In this document: positions 29,205 to 38,234 of the stretch, one piece after another | Layout of the letters: each line of letters starts with the position of its first letter | Numbering within the stretch: position 1 is the stretch's first letter | Origin: an uncultured Prevotellaceae bacterium | GTDB taxonomy: Bacteria > Bacteroidota > Bacteroidia > Bacteroidales > Muribaculaceae | Assembly (NCBI GenBank): GCA_947167995.1 | Contig: CAMVKS010000003.1 | Coordinates: forward strand, 1 to 64,000 | Reading direction: 5' to 3' | Length of the DNA stretch: 64,000 nucleotides | Translations under genes and position numbers: made by a program | The notes under the pieces: model-generated | Told to the model about the DNA's origin: nothing | Seen by the model: the letters and a program-made list of their open reading frames with translations, nothing else | Databases searched by the model: none

Positions 29205-30239
29205 TCACATTATACCTTTTTCGCGTAGACGTTTTTGCCATTTCCATGCACTCAGCATGGTATCTTCGAGTGATTCCTGAGCTTTCCATCCAAGCACCTC
29301 GTTGGCTTTCTTAGGGTCGGCCCAAATCTTAACGATATCACCTTCGCGTCGTCCCACGATTTTGTGAGGAACTTTCACTCCTGTCGCTTTCTCAAAGGCA
29401 GCAAGCAGTTGCAATACCGAAGCTCCTTCACCTGTTCCAATGTTGAAAACTTCGAGAGGTTCATCGCTCTTGTCTTCAAGCATTCTTTCAAGAGCTTTCA
29501 CATGAGCTTTTGCCAAGTCGACAACATTGATAAAGTCGCGTATGCAGGAGCCATCGGGGGTGTCATAGTCATCTCCAAAAATGCTCAGTTCTTTTCGCAC
29601 ACCAATTGCTGTTTGAGTGAGATAAGGCACCAAGTTGGCTGGAACACCATTAGGCAACTCGCCTATCTCGGCACTGGGATGTGCGCCTATGGGATTGAAA
29701 TACCTCAAGAGGACTGCTTTTATAGGGCTTCCGCTTTTTATTACATCGGCAATAATATCTTCCGAGACCTGTTTTGTGGCTCCGTAAGGAGAGGTCGCTT
29801 TTTTTGTTGGGGCATCTTCGGTAATAGGATTTGAGTCGGGCTCACCATATACAGTGCACGATGAAGAGAACACGAATCCCTTAACTCCATACTCAGGCAT
29901 AATTTCCAGCAGGTTCAACAGGATGTTCAGGTTGTTGCGATAGTACATTATTGGTTTTTGCACGCTCTCCCCCACTGCTTTACTTGCTGCAAAGTCAATG
30001 ATACCGTTGATACCTTGATGTTCGTCAAACAAACGCCTTAAAGTGGCAATATCGGTGCAATCGCCTTTTACAAAAGCGGGTCTAATACCAGTGATTTTTT
30101 CAATGCCGTCAAGCACATCGGCATTGCTGTTAGAGAGATTGTCAATAATAACTACTTCATAACCTGCATTTTGAAGTTCTACAGTGGTGTGAGAACCAAT
30201 AAATCCCATTCCACCAGCTACTAATATTTTGCCTTTCAT
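29205..30239 (-). CDS. galE: UDP-glucose 4-epimerase
   Basis: Interconverts UDP-glucose and UDP-galactose for sugar use and surface polysaccharide synthesis. It is a short-chain dehydrogenase-type enzyme of 344 residues with the NAD-binding GGMGFIGS (9-16) and the catalytic Ser cluster (126-128) with Tyr152-x3-Lys156 (SPYGATKQ). It also has the GEPDSNPITED and FNPIGAHPS segments typical of GalE. It lies 14 bp after wecB and 48 bp before lepA on the same strand, suggesting co-transcription. Confidence 0.95.
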   Translation of the reverse strand: MKGKILVAGGMGFIGSHTTVELQNAGYEVVIIDNLSNSNADVLDGIEKITGIRPAFVKGDCTDIATLRRLFDEHQGINGIIDFAASKAVGESVQKPIMYYRNNLNILLNLLEIMPEYGVKGFVFSSSCTVYGEPDSNPITEDAPTKKATSPYGATKQVSEDIIADVIKSGSPIKAVLLRYFNPIGAHPSAEIGELPNGVPANLVPYLTQTAIGVRKELSIFGDDYDTPDGSCIRDFINVVDLAKAHVKALERMLEDKSDEPLEVFNIGTGEGASVLQLLAAFEKATGVKVPHKIVGRREGDIVKIWADPKKANEVLGWKAQESLEDTMLSAWKWQKRLREKGIM

Positions 30240-30253
30240 AATATATTTAATTA

Positions 30254-31420
30254 TTATCGATTGAAACTATTTAGTGTGTCGGCTATTCGTTGAGACGCCT
30301 TGCCGTCTCCGTAGGGATTATTGGCACGGCTCATCTTTTCATATTCTTTTTTATCATCCAAGAGCATAGAAACATTGTCGACAATCAATTGATAGTTGGT
30401 GCCAACCAATTTCACTGTTCCTGCATCAAGAGCCTCGGGGCGCTCGGTTGTGTCACGCATCACCAGCACGGGCTTGCCAAGGCCAGGAGCCTCTTCCTGA
30501 ATGCCTCCGCTGTCGGTCAAGACAATTGCAGATTTCTCCATAAGAAATACGAAATCAAGATATTCAAGAGGTTCTATAAAGAACAAGTTGCCAAGATTGT
30601 TGAGATTTTCACCAAAAATCTTGTGAATGGGTTTGCGCACATTGGGATTCAGGTGCATGGGATAAACAAAGTCAACATCGTGATATTTCTCACTCAAGTG
30701 TTTTATAGCCTTGCAAATATTGATAAATCCATCGCCAAAGTTTTCACGTCTGTGACCAGTGATGAGTACCAACCTGCGGTCTTCATCAAGTCTTGAGACA
30801 TCATAGCCTTGTTCTTTGAGTTTAGAAGTAAGATTATTATTTAATTGCTTGTCGTTTTTAATCTTGTTCACAACAATGTGTAAAGCATCGATAACAGTAT
30901 TACCTGTAACAAAAATATGTTCATCCCCTACCCCTTCGTTAAGAAGATTCTGGCGGCTCAGAAAAGTTGGGGCAAAATCGAGTGTGGCTATACGACCTGT
31001 GATTTGTCGATTCATTTCCTCGGGCCAGGGGCTGTAGATGTTGTACGTTCTCAGTCCTGCCTCGACATGTCCCACTGGAATCTGTTGATAGAATGCCGCC
31101 AAGGCAGCTGCTGTACTTGTAGATGTGTCGCCATGGACAAGAACAATGTCGGGTTTATCAGCATTGAGTACATCACGCATGCCGAGGAGCACCTTTGAGG
31201 TAACATCATATAAATCTTGACCTTGCTTCATTATATTCAGGTCATAATCAGGTTCAATCTCAAAGATTTTCAATACTTGGTCGAGCATCTCTCTGTGTTG
31301 CCCTGTAACACAAACGATAGGCTCAAATTTGTCGCTCTGCTGCTGCAGGCATTTCACAAGAGGAGCCATTTTTATAGCTTCGGGACGAGTGCCGAAAACC
31401 AGCATTACTCTTTTCTTCAT
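30254..31420 (-). CDS. wecB: UDP-N-acetylglucosamine 2-epimerase (non-hydrolysing)
   Basis: Converts UDP-GlcNAc to UDP-ManNAc, a precursor for surface glycans. The 388-residue GT-B-fold enzyme begins with VMLVFGTRPEAIKMAPL and carries VTGQHREMLDQVL, VHGDTST, EAGLRTYNIYSPWPEEMNRQ and the C-terminal DSGGIQEEAP loop. These match the non-hydrolysing family, not the hydrolysing NeuC/GNE type. It is first in wecB-galE-lepA. A TAATTTTG box lies about 35 bp upstream of its ATG. Confidence 0.95.
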   Translation of the reverse strand: MKKRVMLVFGTRPEAIKMAPLVKCLQQQSDKFEPIVCVTGQHREMLDQVLKIFEIEPDYDLNIMKQGQDLYDVTSKVLLGMRDVLNADKPDIVLVHGDTSTSTAAALAAFYQQIPVGHVEAGLRTYNIYSPWPEEMNRQITGRIATLDFAPTFLSRQNLLNEGVGDEHIFVTGNTVIDALHIVVNKIKNDKQLNNNLTSKLKEQGYDVSRLDEDRRLVLITGHRRENFGDGFINICKAIKHLSEKYHDVDFVYPMHLNPNVRKPIHKIFGENLNNLGNLFFIEPLEYLDFVFLMEKSAIVLTDSGGIQEEAPGLGKPVLVMRDTTERPEALDAGTVKLVGTNYQLIVDNVSMLLDDKKEYEKMSRANNPYGDGKASQRIADTLNSFNR

Positions 31421-31454
31421 ATTATCAATGTAATGAGTTTGTTTAATAATTGTG

Positions 31455-31462
31455 CAAAATTA
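31455..31462 (-). promoter_or_regulatory. -7 box of wecB-galE-lepA
   Basis: TAATTTTG on the minus strand about 35 bp before wecB. A TTTG is present 17 bp further upstream (31480-31483), slightly closer than the usual 19 bp. Confidence 0.6.
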
Positions 31463-31570
31463 CTCAAAAAACTTCAAATCAAAAATTTTGTTATGAAAAA
31501 CTTGAGATTAGTATTACATAAATTCACATAAACACATGATATAACAGTTTGTGAGTTATTTATTAATACA

Positions 31571-31614
31571 AAAACGCTACGATAATGCTTTATAAGCCCA
31601 TCGTAGCGTTTTTT
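31571..31614 (-). terminator. Terminator after the cohesin-repeat gene
   Basis: Arms 31571-31583 and 31600-31612 form a perfect 13-bp stem with T-runs on both strands. It lies 20 bp beyond the stop of the 916-residue repeat protein and closes the secreted-protein block. Confidence 0.87.
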
Positions 31615-31633
31615 CATGTTATGGAATATAAGG

Positions 31634-34384
31634 CTATTCTTCCAGAAGAATGTTGTAGATTACTGTCACATCGGTACTTGTTATAGATCCGTCTCCATTG
31701 ACATCGCTGGTTGTGATGAATGCTTCATCTCCGTTGAGGAGATAATTGTAAAGTGCTGTGATGTCGGCACTTGTCACCACTCCATCGCAGTTTACATCGC
31801 CAAGGACATGGTTGCTGCCCTTGACTGCGGTCACAATCACCACAAAGTCAGGCACCGATACCTCGGTGTGTGCGTCGGCCGAAGTCAGTACCACATTTTT
31901 CACTGTGAACTCAGTCGTTCCGGTGAATTCCTCAATTGCCTTCATGTCGATGTTCATTATTGCTCCACTATTTCCTGTGAAGTCGGCTGGCGGAAAGCTC
32001 ACTGCAACCACACGGATGTCACCATTGGCCTTGGAATTGGCAATGATGTAGTGGTTGTCACTCATGCGGTCGGTGAGTTGTATGCTGTAATCGCCATTGT
32101 CGGCTTGAGGAATAGACAGCTCGGACGGCATAGCGATATCAAACTGCACCGCAGCAATATTGGTGATTTCATTATCCATAATCACAGGTATGCTCATCGT
32201 CTTTCCTGGCTCAATGCTGAAGTCATCAATGTAGAGCGTGTCGACTGGCACGTATGGTCCACTTGCGGTAACTACTACCGCAAAGTCATCGATAGTGATG
32301 TCTTCACCATCGGTCTTAAGAACAACGTTTTTGACATTCATGACTGTCGAACCAGTGAACTCTCTTGTAGCATTGACTTTCAGGTACATGATGTTTCCAT
32401 CATCGCCTGTGAAAGCCGCCACAGGATTGCTCGATTCCACAACATGCATCATTGAGCCTTGTGGTGTTAATGTAACCATGTGTCCATTGGCACGCTCTCC
32501 AAGTCTTGCCTGGTTGGCAACAGTAAGCTCCTGGGGAAGTTCAAGGTCAAACTCTACGGCATTAACCAGGACTGTCTCGTTGGTGAGTACTACTGGTACT
32601 TGCGTTGAGCGTCCTGGAGCAATGGCAAAGTCGCTGATGGTTAGATTGTCACTTGGAACATAAACACCATTGGCAGTGACATTAACATCAAAGTCATCAA
32701 TCACTGTCTCAATCTCATCGGCACTGGAGAGAACCACATCGGTAACATGTATTGTAGCAGTTCCCGAGAAGTCGCGACTTGCAGTGATGTTGATATACAT
32801 CACCTCGCCTGAGTTGCCGGTGAAATTGACTGCTGGGAAGCTGAAGGCGGCAATTGAAAGAATGTTGCCATTCATGTTCGCTACCACCTGGTGAGTCTCG
32901 CTCTTCCGGTCACTCAAAGTTACTCCCTGTGGAGACGCTGTGAGACCATTGGGCAACTCCAACTTGAGCTGGAAGCCTGCAACAGGAGTCGCCTCGTTGT
33001 CCATTATAACAGGCACTTGCAGAGTTTGTCCCGGCGTGATCTCAAAATCATCAATATAGAAGAGATTCTCTGGTACATACACGCCATCGGCAGTTACAGT
33101 AACATCGAAGTTGTCGAGAGTGGTGACATCGTTGTTTGGCTCAAGCAGTCGCACATTGCTCACATTGATAACTGCCTGTCCCTCGAATGTGCGGTCGGCT
33201 GCAACTTCAATGTTCAGGACTGCACCTGTTGTTCCAGTGAAAAGACGTCCATACTTGCCTTTAACTTCAATCTTGTAGCTATTATCGCTAAGAGCAGTGA
33301 TATTCAGGTTGTGATTAGGTGCACGGTCGGTAAGCTCAAAGGCATCTTCGGCAACAGTCAGGCCGTCGGGGATGACTATCTCAAAGCTGATACCGCTAAA
33401 CTGTGTCACTTCATTCTCGAGCAGAACTGGCATGATTTTAGTCTTTCCGGGCTTAATAGAGAAGTCCTCGATAATCAGATGATCACTTGGGACATACACG
33501 CCATTGGCAGTGACGTTAACATCAAAGTCGTCAACTGGGCTTTCGTGAGCATCGCTGGTGGCGAGAATAACATTGCGGAACGAAATTATTGCATTGCCAG
33601 TAAACGACTTGCTTGCAGTGAGGTCGATATACATAATGTCGCCACTGTCGCCACTGAAATCGGTTGTAGGAAATCCAAATGCCACTACGCTCCAGTGGTC
33701 GCCATTTCTGTTGGCAACCAGTTGGTGGGTTTCTCCTTTTCGGTTGCTCAGGGTGAAAGAACTGGCATTAGTTGAAATGCCTTCAGGCAGATACATGTCG
33801 AACTGGAATCCTGCTATCGCACTCGCATGATTATCAAGGACAACAGGCACATGGAGAGTGGAGCCTGGTGCAATGTCAAAATCATTCATATAGAACTCAT
33901 TGCCCAACACGATGAAACCTTGGGCAGTCACATTCACGGCAATGTTGGGATGACTGTGCTCATGAGCATCGGCTGTTGTGAGTGCGATGTTTTTAACATT
34001 GATAACAGCTTGACCATCAAAGTCGGGCGCTGCTACTACATCGATGGTCAGCACTGCCCCACTCTGTCCTGTGAAATTGGTGGCAGGGAAACTGAAAGCC
34101 ATCACCGTAGTGTGGTCGCCGTTGACATTTGTCATAAGTTGGTGCGAACTTGATGCGCGTTCGCCCAGTTTGAACCCACCTTCGGCAACGCTAAGTCCCG
34201 TAGGCATATAAAGATCAAACTGGAAGGCGGCAAAGTCGTTGTCGGGATTGTCAAGCAAGACTGGCACGGTAATTGTGTCGCCAGCCTGAATGGAAAAATC
34301 ATCGATATGCAACTGATTAGCCGCCTGAGCATTCACTGCTCCAGCCACCAACATTATGGTTAAAATATGAAATAGCTTTTTCAT
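31634..34384 (-). CDS. Secreted protein with six cohesin-like repeats and a dockerin
   Basis: A 916-residue protein with a Sec signal peptide (cleavage near residue 20). Six repeats of about 139 residues start near 24, 163, 303, 442, 581 and 717. Each opens with a pattern like (L/F)xIxDFxIxPGxTxxxPVxLxN, has an AxFQFDxxxPxGL strand in the middle, and ends with NVxLxxxDxH..DFDVxVTA. This layout fits cohesin-like beta-sandwiches. Residues 860-916 form a type I dockerin-like pair of calcium loops (GDVNCDGVVTSADIT and SDVNGDGSITSTDVT). No sorting tail follows the dockerin. The gene lies 33 bp after the dockerin/cohesin-like protein gene and is last in the run before the terminator. A role in adhesion or in assembling a surface complex is inferred; no enzyme domain is visible. 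Confidence 0.82.
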   Translation of the reverse strand: MKKLFHILTIMLVAGAVNAQAANQLHIDDFSIQAGDTITVPVLLDNPDNDFAAFQFDLYMPTGLSVAEGGFKLGERASSSHQLMTNVNGDHTTVMAFSFPATNFTGQSGAVLTIDVVAAPDFDGQAVINVKNIALTTADAHEHSHPNIAVNVTAQGFIVLGNEFYMNDFDIAPGSTLHVPVVLDNHASAIAGFQFDMYLPEGISTNASSFTLSNRKGETHQLVANRNGDHWSVVAFGFPTTDFSGDSGDIMYIDLTASKSFTGNAIISFRNVILATSDAHESPVDDFDVNVTANGVYVPSDHLIIEDFSIKPGKTKIMPVLLENEVTQFSGISFEIVIPDGLTVAEDAFELTDRAPNHNLNITALSDNSYKIEVKGKYGRLFTGTTGAVLNIEVAADRTFEGQAVINVSNVRLLEPNNDVTTLDNFDVTVTADGVYVPENLFYIDDFEITPGQTLQVPVIMDNEATPVAGFQLKLELPNGLTASPQGVTLSDRKSETHQVVANMNGNILSIAAFSFPAVNFTGNSGEVMYINITASRDFSGTATIHVTDVVLSSADEIETVIDDFDVNVTANGVYVPSDNLTISDFAIAPGRSTQVPVVLTNETVLVNAVEFDLELPQELTVANQARLGERANGHMVTLTPQGSMMHVVESSNPVAAFTGDDGNIMYLKVNATREFTGSTVMNVKNVVLKTDGEDITIDDFAVVVTASGPYVPVDTLYIDDFSIEPGKTMSIPVIMDNEITNIAAVQFDIAMPSELSIPQADNGDYSIQLTDRMSDNHYIIANSKANGDIRVVAVSFPPADFTGNSGAIMNIDMKAIEEFTGTTEFTVKNVVLTSADAHTEVSVPDFVVIVTAVKGSNHVLGDVNCDGVVTSADITALYNYLLNGDEAFITTSDVNGDGSITSTDVTVIYNILLEE

Positions 34385-34417
34385 ATCTAACAGAACTTTT
34401 CAATTAAGGTGTGTCAA

Positions 34418-36139
34418 TTATTTTACAAGCACCTTCTTGCCGTTAATTACATAAACTCCGGTTGGGAGACCCTTAGTGGCCTCGGCAGGGTTTACTCCTT
34501 GACGCAGGAGTACGCCCTTCATGTCATAGACATTAACGCCCTCACCGTCGGTACCAACTTGAGCGATTGCGGTGACAACAGTAGTATTGGCAGTCACATT
34601 AGGCAACACGCTCTCCACCGCGTTGTACTGAGTGAAGAATATATCGCTGATGGTGATATTGTCGTTAGCATTAAGCGAAGAGTTGTTTTTAACTTTCAAG
34701 GTTATAATGGCATCGCTGCCAGCAGCTATCTCAGCATTGTCGAGCGAGAAGCCAAGCAAGCGCACCGAGCCGTCGGGATTAACACCGGTCATCAACATGT
34801 GAGATGCGGCGCGCCCAGTAAGCTCGACATCCTCAAGTGTGAGACCTTGTGGCAGGGTGATGTCCATCTGGAAGCCAGCGTAAGCAGTGGCGTTGTCAAG
34901 AGCAATAGCGATAGTGCCTGTGGCGGGGTCGTAATCGCCGAGGCTAAGCACATCGCTAGTGGCGGCCTTAGGAGCATTCAGTGCTGGTGCCGCAGTATTG
35001 CCCACAGCAATGTTGGCGATAGCAATCAAGTCGGTGATGTTGATTGAGCCGCTTGCGTTCACGTCGGCAGCTTCCTCGACAAACACCTCGGGAGTGATGC
35101 CCACGATATAGTTAGCCACGCACATCACATCGGTGACGTTAACTTTCTTGTCGGCATTCACATCGCCAGGAATAATTGGTTCCTCAAAGGGCAAAGTTCC
35201 GCTGCTGAGCACAACCTTAGCATTTCCACCAATGAAGCCCATTCCATCTTTCACTGGATCGGCAAGGGTGATGTTGCCCATGTCAAACACCGTCTCCGAT
35301 GTCACCACCGCCTTAGCGTCATCAGTGGTTACGACATCGGCATAGCCATCAGCATTCTGCACCCAATTATATAGACCGAAGTCATAGGTAATGCCCGTCT
35401 GGTTGTCTTTATAGCTGGTGAGCACTTGGTTGGGGTTAAGCCATGTGTTCTTGTCCTCTCCAGGAGTGAACTCCGGCACAAAACCATAGTCGAGGAAGTT
35501 GTAAATCGTCACCTTATTATTATAGTAATATAGGTAAACGGGAAATGAAGCCACGTTACCTGTGTTGTAAACGTGGTCATCACTGTCGAAGTCAACCTCA
35601 TCATAGCTCATAGTTGCATTGCTGGCAATGAACTGGGTGTACATGCCGTTGTTATACATCGCTCCAGCATTCACATAGGCGTCATTGTCGGGGTCGTAAT
35701 ATATCAAAGCCAGGTTCCAAGTGGTGGAAATAGTGAAACCGCTGGAGTTAACACGACCTGAGAGAGAAGTATTGAGAATAGTGTTCACATTTTCATTGTT
35801 CACCACCGACTGAGCAACCACATAAAGGTAGCAAGTGTATTGCTCATACTGGTAAGTGTAAACCGCCTGTGGCATAAACTGAATGGTGTTGGCGGCCCAG
35901 TTCACACTGAACGTGAGGTCGCTACCTTGAGCGAAATAGTTAGAAACCGTCACGCGACTGGTGCCTCCAGTATAGGCCATCGACACGCGGTTGCAACCGG
36001 TTGTGGCACCCGTCTGGATGTCACGGTCCATCTCGATGTTGATGCTTGCAAGCTTCTCGGCAGTAAATGCCGAAGCAGCCCACGACACATTGGTCGTAGC
36101 CAACGCAAGCAGTAAGATAAGAAACAGATGTTTTTTCAT
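34418..36139 (-). CDS. Secreted protein: dockerin, cohesin-like domain and T9SS-type tail
   Basis: A 573-residue protein with a signal peptide (near 1-22). An N-terminal beta-rich part of about 290 residues with many Tyr and Asn is unrecognised. Residues 324-381 are a dockerin-like calcium-loop pair (GDVNADKKVNVTDVM and ADVNASGSINITDLI). Residues about 396-523 form one cohesin-like domain resembling the repeats of the neighbouring 916-residue protein. The last 38 residues (VYDMKGVLL, then GLPTGVYVINGKKVLVK) look like a type IX secretion sorting domain. It sits between, and close to, two other secreted-protein genes (33 and 24 bp), so the three are probably one transcript. The domain order suggests a surface partner for dockerin-bearing proteins, which is an inference. 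Confidence 0.8.
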   Translation of the reverse strand: MKKHLFLILLLALATTNVSWAASAFTAEKLASINIEMDRDIQTGATTGCNRVSMAYTGGTSRVTVSNYFAQGSDLTFSVNWAANTIQFMPQAVYTYQYEQYTCYLYVVAQSVVNNENVNTILNTSLSGRVNSSGFTISTTWNLALIYYDPDNDAYVNAGAMYNNGMYTQFIASNATMSYDEVDFDSDDHVYNTGNVASFPVYLYYYNNKVTIYNFLDYGFVPEFTPGEDKNTWLNPNQVLTSYKDNQTGITYDFGLYNWVQNADGYADVVTTDDAKAVVTSETVFDMGNITLADPVKDGMGFIGGNAKVVLSSGTLPFEEPIIPGDVNADKKVNVTDVMCVANYIVGITPEVFVEEAADVNASGSINITDLIAIANIAVGNTAAPALNAPKAATSDVLSLGDYDPATGTIAIALDNATAYAGFQMDITLPQGLTLEDVELTGRAASHMLMTGVNPDGSVRLLGFSLDNAEIAAGSDAIITLKVKNNSSLNANDNITISDIFFTQYNAVESVLPNVTANTTVVTAIAQVGTDGEGVNVYDMKGVLLRQGVNPAEATKGLPTGVYVINGKKVLVK

Positions 36140-36163
36140 TGTTTTGATGTATTTATGATTTGG

Positions 36164-38086
36164 TCATTTATAAAGTTTCTTAGATGTGGTGCGATTGCCA
36201 TTGTCGTATGTGGTTACAACAACGTTCACACCGTTGAAAGGAGTAGAGCTCTCAATGCCAAGCATGTTGTAATATTTAATGCTAACAATCTTGCCTGATG
36301 TCTCAACAGTGTTGATGGCGGTGGGAACATCTATTAAGCGTAATGGATAAACTATATACTCGGCCGATAGGTCATCAGTAACAGGCTCACTCTGATTGCC
36401 ATCTTTAAGAAGCGGAGCACCACTGGCAGCAGGCGCCACTTTTCTCAATATTGCATCAAACTCATAGACATATCCATCTTGAGGATTTCCTGCTGGGTAA
36501 TAATCCCAGTTCACCTTGATACCACCTGTGAGATTGCTGGTATTACCGTCACTCATAGTGTAGAAATTGCCGTCGGCAGCGTTGTAGCATGCCCAAGTAA
36601 TGTAGGCATATTCCTGAACCTTAGGTGTCACGAAGAAGAAATGGCTATTGGATTCATAGTAATCCTCATTAAAACTTGGCATAATATAGATGTTGGGTTC
36701 GTAAGGGGTATCATCACCGACCACCGGAGTCGAAGTCACTGCAATAGTGGGGTTAACCTTGTCAACGAGCTTGCCAGTGATGCTCTTGCCCTTGATTATC
36801 TTTCCCACATAGTCGTCGGGATCGGCAACTCCAGTAAGCATCACCCAGTTGCTCTGGTCAAAATCGGCAACTGGCTGAAGTTTGGTGTTTCCAGCATATT
36901 CAGCTGCTACTTGACCTAAAAAATCAATTTGTCCGTCACTAATCTGCGATGGATATTTATACTTACCCAAGTCCTTTGCAAAGAGAACAGCACCCAAAGT
37001 CACGGTATAGTCATTATAAGAGGGACCAAGACGGCAAGAACCATTAACATAATCCCAACCACCTTGATCGTTATTCTGTGCCAATCCACTGGTGAGGCTG
37101 AAAGTATTCTGATTGTCGCTACGACCATCAAAATTCACAACCGCACTATAATGCACACCATCGGTGGTCGCCATTGGCTGGCCAACAGTTGGGTTCCAGT
37201 CATTTTCATTTGCTTGGCCAAGAACATAGTAAGTGGGATGACTTCCATTATCAACGAAACCTGTAATTTCATCGGCACTTTGTGAAACAGTGAGAGAGTT
37301 GTTGCTTAGGTCCAAGTCAAGTTTATATCGACCCTTGTCAATCAAGAACGCATTAGAATTCCTACTCACTCCCATTGGCGCACTAAGCACACCATCAACT
37401 GTTGTAACACCCACAAGGTCGTCATAAACCTCATATTCCTCACCGACTGTGCCATCGTTTACAATATCGACGAGATCGGTTTTGATAATTGTCATCTTTG
37501 AGCGTTCAAAATACTCAACCACACGAGAACTACTGGGTGTATACCAATAAGTACCTTGAGCAATCACACATCCCCAAGGGTTATCAAGTGTTATCTCTCC
37601 TTTTTCTAAATCTATTGTACCATGACAATCAGTTCCTCCTGAATAAGTATAATAAATTCTCTCATTATAAATTGTTGTAACACCTTGCTGATAATAAATC
37701 ATGTGAGAAACAAGAGCATGTTGATAACCAGTCCAACTGAATTTCGTGGTTTTGCCCAAATATGCAACTCGCCAAGTGAAAGAAGCTTTAGTATCACTCT
37801 CCCAAGTCAGTGATGTTGTACTTGCCCCATAATTAATGGGCAAATTCACAACTGCCGAAGAAGTATTTACAATATCAGTATTCCTATAAAAGTTATTAAA
37901 TGTCAATTGCTGGGTTGATGCATCCCAAACAACAGTTACAGTATTTGTTCTCACAACTTGGCCGTTACGGTAATCTTCCTGCAAGAAGTCCTGTGTAAAC
38001 GAAGCTGGTTGTGCCTTTGCTATATTATTTGTCACAAGTATTGCAAACAAAGCGACAAAAAACGATAAAGAAAAGAATTTTCTCAT
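36164..38086 (-). CDS. Secreted protein, long paralogue of the 266-residue protein
   Basis: A 640-residue protein with a signal peptide (cleavage near residue 26, AKAQ). Residues about 27-200 match the 266-residue neighbour, sharing QEDYR, VVRTNTV, LTWESDTKA and the DCHGTIDLE..NPWGCVI block. The last 40 residues match its tail (YYNMLGIES, PFNGVN, then TTSKKLYK). Between them lies a unique region of about 385 residues, including a YYVLGQANENDWNP segment that recalls small carbohydrate-binding modules of surface glycan-binding proteins, though this is uncertain. The frame extends six codons upstream to a TTG, but the ATG at 38086 gives a proper signal peptide. Function is unknown. Confidence 0.78.
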   Translation of the reverse strand: MRKFFSLSFFVALFAILVTNNIAKAQPASFTQDFLQEDYRNGQVVRTNTVTVVWDASTQQLTFNNFYRNTDIVNTSSAVVNLPINYGASTTSLTWESDTKASFTWRVAYLGKTTKFSWTGYQHALVSHMIYYQQGVTTIYNERIYYTYSGGTDCHGTIDLEKGEITLDNPWGCVIAQGTYWYTPSSSRVVEYFERSKMTIIKTDLVDIVNDGTVGEEYEVYDDLVGVTTVDGVLSAPMGVSRNSNAFLIDKGRYKLDLDLSNNSLTVSQSADEITGFVDNGSHPTYYVLGQANENDWNPTVGQPMATTDGVHYSAVVNFDGRSDNQNTFSLTSGLAQNNDQGGWDYVNGSCRLGPSYNDYTVTLGAVLFAKDLGKYKYPSQISDGQIDFLGQVAAEYAGNTKLQPVADFDQSNWVMLTGVADPDDYVGKIIKGKSITGKLVDKVNPTIAVTSTPVVGDDTPYEPNIYIMPSFNEDYYESNSHFFFVTPKVQEYAYITWACYNAADGNFYTMSDGNTSNLTGGIKVNWDYYPAGNPQDGYVYEFDAILRKVAPAASGAPLLKDGNQSEPVTDDLSAEYIVYPLRLIDVPTAINTVETSGKIVSIKYYNMLGIESSTPFNGVNVVVTTYDNGNRTTSKKLYK

Positions 38087-38168
38087 AAAAGTATAAAAAT
38101 ACAAATTAAAATTTTGAAATCAGAGAAAAACATGAAAACGCTTCATATTTATTCTCATCTATTTGCAA

Positions 38169-38220
38169 TAAAAGGGTGTGCCAAAATGCATGATAATCAA
38201 CATTCTGATACACCCTTTTA
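38169..38220 (-). terminator. Hairpin after the 266-residue secreted protein
   Basis: Arms 38169-38179 and 38210-38220 form a perfect 11-bp stem (AAAAGGGTGT type) around a 30-nt loop, with TTTTA on the minus side. It lies between the two paralogues and could separate their transcription. Confidence 0.65.
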
Positions 38221-38234
38221 TTGATTGATTAAAA

